9,435 nucleotides of DNA from JAAYKM01 sp964411235 (lineage in GTDB: Bacteria; Desulfobacterota; Syntrophia; Syntrophales; JAAYKM01): assembly GCA_964411235.1 (NCBI GenBank), contig CAYPKE010000098.1:1-9435 (forward strand). The letters are read 5' to 3'. Each line of letters opens with the position of its first letter. Positions within the stretch are counted from its first letter, which is position 1. This document shows, in pieces, positions 5,884 through 9,435 of this stretch. A model generated the notes under the pieces. It ran no database searches. It saw nothing but the letters and a program-made list of their open reading frames with translations, and was not told where the DNA came from. A program made the translations under genes and the position numbers.

Positions 5884-8258
5884 CACGGCGCTCTGCGCGT
5901 TCCCGGGGATCGTTTCCGCCGGCGGTCTCCAAACCGACGGTCTTCGAGAGCCGCCGTTATCCGGTCGAACATGGCCATCGTTTCCGGACTCATCTCATCC
6001 CGCGAACCGGCGATGGCTTCACATATTTCCAGGGCGCGCTTACGCCCCTCCGGCGTACGGATCAGGGCCGGCAGGGTTGCCATGGCCTCTTCGGGAGCAA
6101 AGCTGACGATAAGGCTGGCCCGATGGATCATCCTTGTGCGCTGTTTGGCGGGCATGCTTGCGAAGGGCTCCACGGCCGTCATCATCTGGTTGGCCCGCTC
6201 CAGGCGGTCCCGGCGCACCTCCTTGCGCGAACGGGCCAGGAAAATCAGCATGCGCACGACGCCGTCGGCAAAGCCGCCGCTTTCGATCCGGTCTAGGGCG
6301 TCCTGCACGGAACTCAGGGTTCGCAGGTCTTCCGGAGGAGCCTCGCTTACCGTGCGGCCCAGGCGTTCCCCCATGGCCTGAACCTGCGGCAGGGACCAGA
6401 AAAGATGAAAGTTCCATTCGATCAGGGCGCTCTGCATGTTGCGCACACCGTCCCACCACTGGGTCACCAGGTTGGCGCTGAACCTTTCCAGAGAGCGGAA
6501 GGGATTGTCCTCGGCGGCGGCCCGTCGTTCGCGCCGAACCTGCGCGGCCATGGCTTCAACGGGTTTCATCAGCGGATTCCGGCCGCTTTCCAGCCAGCGC
6601 CGCAGGCGCATCGGGCTGGCGTCGGCAAGAAGCTTGGCGCCGGCTTCGCTGCTCAGGGTCTGCACGAACGGCCTGACCGCCAGGTCGTAGACTTCGGCGC
6701 CGATTTCGGAAAAACGCGCCACGGCGCCGAAAGGCATGTTGGAATCATCACCGCCGCACTGCACCATCATCTGCTCAATGGTGCGGTCGGCGAAGGCAAC
6801 CCGGAATACCTTGTCGGCGCCCTTGCCGTGCTCCTCGGTGATCACCATTTCGTATAAACCCGGAGCCAGGGCTTCAATCGCTTTCAGGGTCGAAACGATC
6901 TGGTGGTGCTCCTTCATGGCAACCGACGAGGAAACGAAGATACCGAGATGGCCCACATTCTCATGCAGGGTATAGAGTATGCGCTGACCGCGGGCGCGAA
7001 TCTCCTCGACGTCCGTATAAAGCGCGGGAATCCAACCGAGAGCCTGCTGGGGCGGGGTGATGTTGTCGCCATGGGAAGCGAAAATAATGATGGGTGCCTG
7101 GATCTGGCGCAGGTCGATGTGGATGCGTTCATTCAGATTGGCGCAGCCGCGGATGATCCGGTTCCCGATGAAAAGATTCTCGACGATCCAGTTTATCTCT
7201 TCGGCCGTCATGAAATAGTAGCTGCCCCACCAGCGCTCGAACCCGACGAAGCGCGGTACCTCGGTATCGATGTTATCCCAGAGATGGTAATACTTCTGCC
7301 ACCAGGTCTCGCCCGGACTGAGGCATTCGAAATTCAAGACCAGATTGGAACCGTCGAACAGGCCATTGCCCAGATCCGACATGAGACGGACGGCACTTGC
7401 CCCTCCGACGAGGCCCCCCAGGTAGCGCATCGGGTGTTTCCCCTTTTGCCCCGCCCAATAGGCCAATGGGGCACCGTTGGCAACCACGGGTCCCGTAATA
7501 TCCGGGTCGGTCGCGGCGAGAATCATCGCCGCCCAGCCGCCCTGGCAGTTGCCGATGATGACCGGCTTCGGGGAATCGGGATGCAGGCGTCTGACCTCCC
7601 GGACAAAATGAGCTTCCGCCGCGGTCACATCGGCGATGGTCTGCCCGGGAACCGGCAACCGGGAAAAAGTGACAAAATAGGTCGGGTGACCTTGCCGGAT
7701 TGCGGCGCCGACTTCACTTTCGCTTTTGAAGCCGCCGATCCCGGAACCGTGTCCGGCACGGGGATCGATGATGACATAAGGCCTGCCGTCTTCCCGGACC
7801 AATTCCCCTGCGGGGGGGATGATCCGCACCAGGGAATAATTGACGGGACGGGGCAGCTCCCTGCCGTTGACGACAACCGTATGGTCCCAGCTGAGAACGG
7901 TTTTGTCGCTGCCTTCTTCATGCTCGACAAAAAAGTTACCCCTCTGGCGCAAGGCATCGCTGTAAAGAACCGCCCGCTGGACGGCGTCATTTAAATATTC
8001 CTGCCAGTTTTCAGTCAAAGCGGGCGTACCCATCACCGCGGCGATCCGGAGCAGTCCGTCGTTGTTTTCCCGCCAATTGTTCAGCGCCGCCGCCATCATG
8101 TGCTGAAAATGGGATCGCGCAATATGATCGAGGTCCTGCCGGAACCGTTTCGAGTCATCGGTTCCATTCATGAGATCCGTGAAAGATTGCGTTGTCCCCG
8201 AAGACAGCGCACCAGGCAGGACCAATAATCGTGTATAGTCAGGAAATTTGTAAGACAT
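5883..8258 (-). CDS. DUF3141 alpha/beta-hydrolase-fold protein, PHA synthase-like
   Basis: This 791-residue protein matches the DUF3141 family, relatives of polyhydroxyalkanoate synthases whose function is unproven. The nucleophile elbow is GNCQGG (236-241) with Cys238, the same G-x-C-x-G form as PhaC, not the Ser of ordinary lipases. The triad is completed by D398 in SHGDNITPP and H437 in NVGHLGIF. Residues 1-110 are a helical N-terminal region (SFTDLMNGT, DLDHIARSHFQHM), 140-460 hold the hydrolase fold, and 470-791 are a long helical C-terminal region ending in a basic tail (RRFGDRRRKR). No signal peptide is seen, so it should be cytoplasmic. GAGGAG lies 7 nt before the ATG. The nuclease gene begins on its last base. 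It is probably a thioester-handling or PHA-related acyl enzyme, but polymer synthesis should not be assumed. Confidence 0.88.
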   Translation of the reverse strand: MSYKFPDYTRLLVLPGALSSGTTQSFTDLMNGTDDSKRFRQDLDHIARSHFQHMMAAALNNWRENNDGLLRIAAVMGTPALTENWQEYLNDAVQRAVLYSDALRQRGNFFVEHEEGSDKTVLSWDHTVVVNGRELPRPVNYSLVRIIPPAGELVREDGRPYVIIDPRAGHGSGIGGFKSESEVGAAIRQGHPTYFVTFSRLPVPGQTIADVTAAEAHFVREVRRLHPDSPKPVIIGNCQGGWAAMILAATDPDITGPVVANGAPLAYWAGQKGKHPMRYLGGLVGGASAVRLMSDLGNGLFDGSNLVLNFECLSPGETWWQKYYHLWDNIDTEVPRFVGFERWWGSYYFMTAEEINWIVENLFIGNRIIRGCANLNERIHIDLRQIQAPIIIFASHGDNITPPQQALGWIPALYTDVEEIRARGQRILYTLHENVGHLGIFVSSSVAMKEHHQIVSTLKAIEALAPGLYEMVITEEHGKGADKVFRVAFADRTIEQMMVQCGGDDSNMPFGAVARFSEIGAEVYDLAVRPFVQTLSSEAGAKLLADASPMRLRRWLESGRNPLMKPVEAMAAQVRRERRAAAEDNPFRSLERFSANLVTQWWDGVRNMQSALIEWNFHLFWSLPQVQAMGERLGRTVSEAPPEDLRTLSSVQDALDRIESGGFADGVVRMLIFLARSRKEVRRDRLERANQMMTAVEPFASMPAKQRTRMIHRASLIVSFAPEEAMATLPALIRTPEGRKRALEICEAIAGSRDEMSPETMAMFDRITAALEDRRFGDRRRKRSPGTRRAP

Positions 8259-8286
8259 GATGAACTCCTCATTCTGTTTTTTTGAC

Positions 8287-8300
8287 GCATGACGTTTTCA
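8287..8300. repeat. 14-nt word shared with the other divergent intergenic region
   Basis: GCATGACGTTTTCA occurs here, 29-42 nt upstream of the DUF3141 start, and again at 3329-3342 in the intergenic region before the methyltransferase. It contains TGACGT. It may be a shared regulator site or chance. Confidence 0.25.
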
Positions 8301-8422
8301 CACGAATTGCCATAAAGTCAACCGTGAACCCCGGAGAACTTGTCGGGCGGACCCGGCGGGTCTGTATAAGAATCCAGATCAAACGGTTGGCCATCCCTGA
8401 CGGTTTTCTCACTCTCCCATCA

Positions 8423-8438
8423 CGCCTTCACGAAGGCG
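8423..8438. repeat. Perfect 7-bp hairpin in intergenic region
   Basis: CGCCTTC and GAAGGCG flank a 2-nt AC spacer between the divergent DUF3141 and mltA genes. There is no T-tract. It is either a binding site or a small repeat; the 485-nt gap shows no gene I can support. Confidence 0.4.
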
Positions 8439-8494
8439 GATGCAGGCAGTTCCATAATTCGCAAGAATCAGTCCCAAAATCTCTTTACACGGAA

Positions 8495-8509
8495 ACGGAT
8501 TGTATCCGT
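8495..8509. promoter_or_regulatory. Operator-like palindrome
   Basis: ACGGAT-TGT-ATCCGT is a perfect 6-bp inverted repeat with a 3-nt centre, about 235 nt upstream of the MltA start and 240 nt upstream of DUF3141. The size and symmetry suit a dimeric repressor, but I see no convincing promoter around it. Confidence 0.25.
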
Positions 8510-8743
8510 ATCATGAAAAGAGCGGGCGTGACAAGTTATTGAAAAGGCATGGGTTGCGTGATCAGTCATTCCATCGCCGAACCGAATCATCCTTGTGTCT
8601 GCCCGATCGCATTTCCGGCCGGCACAAGGGGAGGCAACAAGTATTTCCTACCCAACCCGCCCGCATTGTGGTACGGAAATTCCAGATTCCGCATGACCGG
8701 AAAATACTCAGTAAATTTGAACAGAGAAAGGATATGGTTTGGT

Positions 8744-9435
8744 ATGAAGGTGAAAACGCTTCTGGCGATCGGGCTCGTGTTGACAACTTGGATGATCGGC
8801 TGCCACAGGGCCCCTGTCATGATTGAGGATATCCCCAGGGTGCCGAAACCGGGAATACTGGACTATTCAAAGCCGCTGCCCCCAGGAGAACTCGCCCTGC
8901 GCAAGATTACCGATCCGGCGGACATCCCTGACTTTTCCGCAGCCTTCCAAGACCTGAACAACCTGAAGGAGGCGGTTGAGAACAGCCTGAACTACCTGCG
9001 AAAACCATCCAGCCAAAAATTCTTCCCCTACGGCGACATCTCGCACCAGCAGGCAACAGACAGCCTGCGGGCATTTGTGAGTCTGATCGACAGCGGTTAC
9101 ACGCCGGCCCAGCTCAACGCCATCCTTCGGGAGCGCTTCGACGTCTACGTTTCCGTCGGCTGTGATGACAAGGGTACAGTCCTGTTCACCGGATATTACA
9201 CGCCGATCTTCGACGGCGCCCGCCAGCCGGACGCACGCTTTCGATATCCCCTGTACAGTCAGCCCGAAGACCTGGTTAAAGACGATGCGGGGAACACCCT
9301 CGGCAGGCACACGGCCGGTGGCCTTGTCCCCTACCCGTCGCGCGCCGAAATCGAAGGATCGGGCATGCTCGAGGGCAAGGAGCTGATCTGGCTGGCCGAC
9401 CCGTTCGAAGTCTATCTGGTGCACGTGCAGGGATC
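8744..9435 (+). CDS. mltA: Membrane-bound lytic murein transglycosylase A, N-terminal 230 residues
   Basis: MltA cleaves the glycan strands of peptidoglycan between MurNAc and GlcNAc, leaving 1,6-anhydro ends, from the inner face of the outer membrane. The frame is open to the right edge. The first 20 residues are a lipoprotein signal: basic MKVK, a hydrophobic run, and lipobox MIGC with Cys20 as the lipidated residue. This supports the ATG at 8744, although the AAAGGA ribosome site lies 11 nt away. MltA hallmarks are LFTGYYTP (about 145-152), VPYPSRAEIEG (about 194-204) and the final LADPFEVYLVHVQGS. The catalytic aspartate and 3D domain lie beyond the window. It is divergent from the DUF3141 operon across a 485-nt gap. 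Confidence 0.93.
   Translation, partial: MKVKTLLAIGLVLTTWMIGCHRAPVMIEDIPRVPKPGILDYSKPLPPGELALRKITDPADIPDFSAAFQDLNNLKEAVENSLNYLRKPSSQKFFPYGDISHQQATDSLRAFVSLIDSGYTPAQLNAILRERFDVYVSVGCDDKGTVLFTGYYTPIFDGARQPDARFRYPLYSQPEDLVKDDAGNTLGRHTAGGLVPYPSRAEIEGSGMLEGKELIWLADPFEVYLVHVQG

Larger units (their letters stand above)
8259..8743. other. Divergent intergenic region, 485 nt
   Basis: It separates DUF3141 (minus) from mltA (plus). It holds the shared 14-nt word, a 7-bp hairpin and an operator-like palindrome. GACCC-GGC-GGGTC at 8350-8362 is a further small inverted repeat. Short frames here look like chance translations, and I find no strong sigma-70 promoter. Confidence 0.6.

Noticed and set aside
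6903..7994. Plus-strand 363-codon open frame antisense to DUF3141
   Set aside because: It lies wholly opposite a gene with clear catalytic motifs, and its translation shows no domain. GC-rich codons leave antisense frames open.
8867..9424. Minus-strand 185-codon frame opposite mltA
   Set aside because: The MltA motifs on the plus strand are unmistakable.

Overview
The window comes from a Gram-negative bacterium. It carries an outer-membrane lipoprotein murein transglycosylase (MltA), clear Shine-Dalgarno sites, tightly packed operons and moderately high GC coding sequence. The gene mix (DUF3141, a TupA-like ATP-grasp, a chorismatase-like protein) would suit an anaerobic deltaproteobacterium (Desulfobacterota, Syntrophus-like). 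That placement is inference from gene style, since no rRNA or marker gene is present.

Layout. (1) Positions 1-3080, minus strand: a three-gene operon read right to left. It encodes a TupA-like ATP-grasp protein, an unrecognised beta-propeller-like protein, and a chorismatase/RidA-superfamily protein that starts at a TTG and runs off the left edge. The first two genes are 20 nt apart and the last two overlap by 11 nt, so they are probably co-expressed. This is the most interesting part: an enzyme family that acts on chorismate sits beside a ligase-type fold used in surface-polymer or peptide chemistry, with a protein of unknown role between them. (2) 3081-3605: a divergent intergenic region with operator-like repeats, a Fur-box-like word and a possible 47-residue ORF carrying the CPDCDLL motif of PqiA proteins. 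(3) 3606-5202, plus strand: a class I SAM methyltransferase, an EmrE-type SMR efflux pump with all key residues, then a decayed C-terminal piece of a PstB-type ABC ATPase with no Walker A and a frameshift. Gene remnants at both ends make this block look like a recombined patchwork.

(4) 5248-8258, minus strand: a two-gene operon with a 1-nt overlap. It encodes a DUF3141 alpha/beta-hydrolase-fold protein with a PHA-synthase-like Cys-Asp-His triad, followed by an exported or membrane-anchored SNase-family nuclease. (5) 8259-8743: a second divergent intergenic region with hairpins and an operator-like palindrome. (6) 8744 to the right edge, plus strand: the N-terminal 230 residues of MltA.

The window contains no tRNA, rRNA, CRISPR array or complete insertion sequence that I can see. 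Homology statements rest on motif recognition by eye, not on a search.
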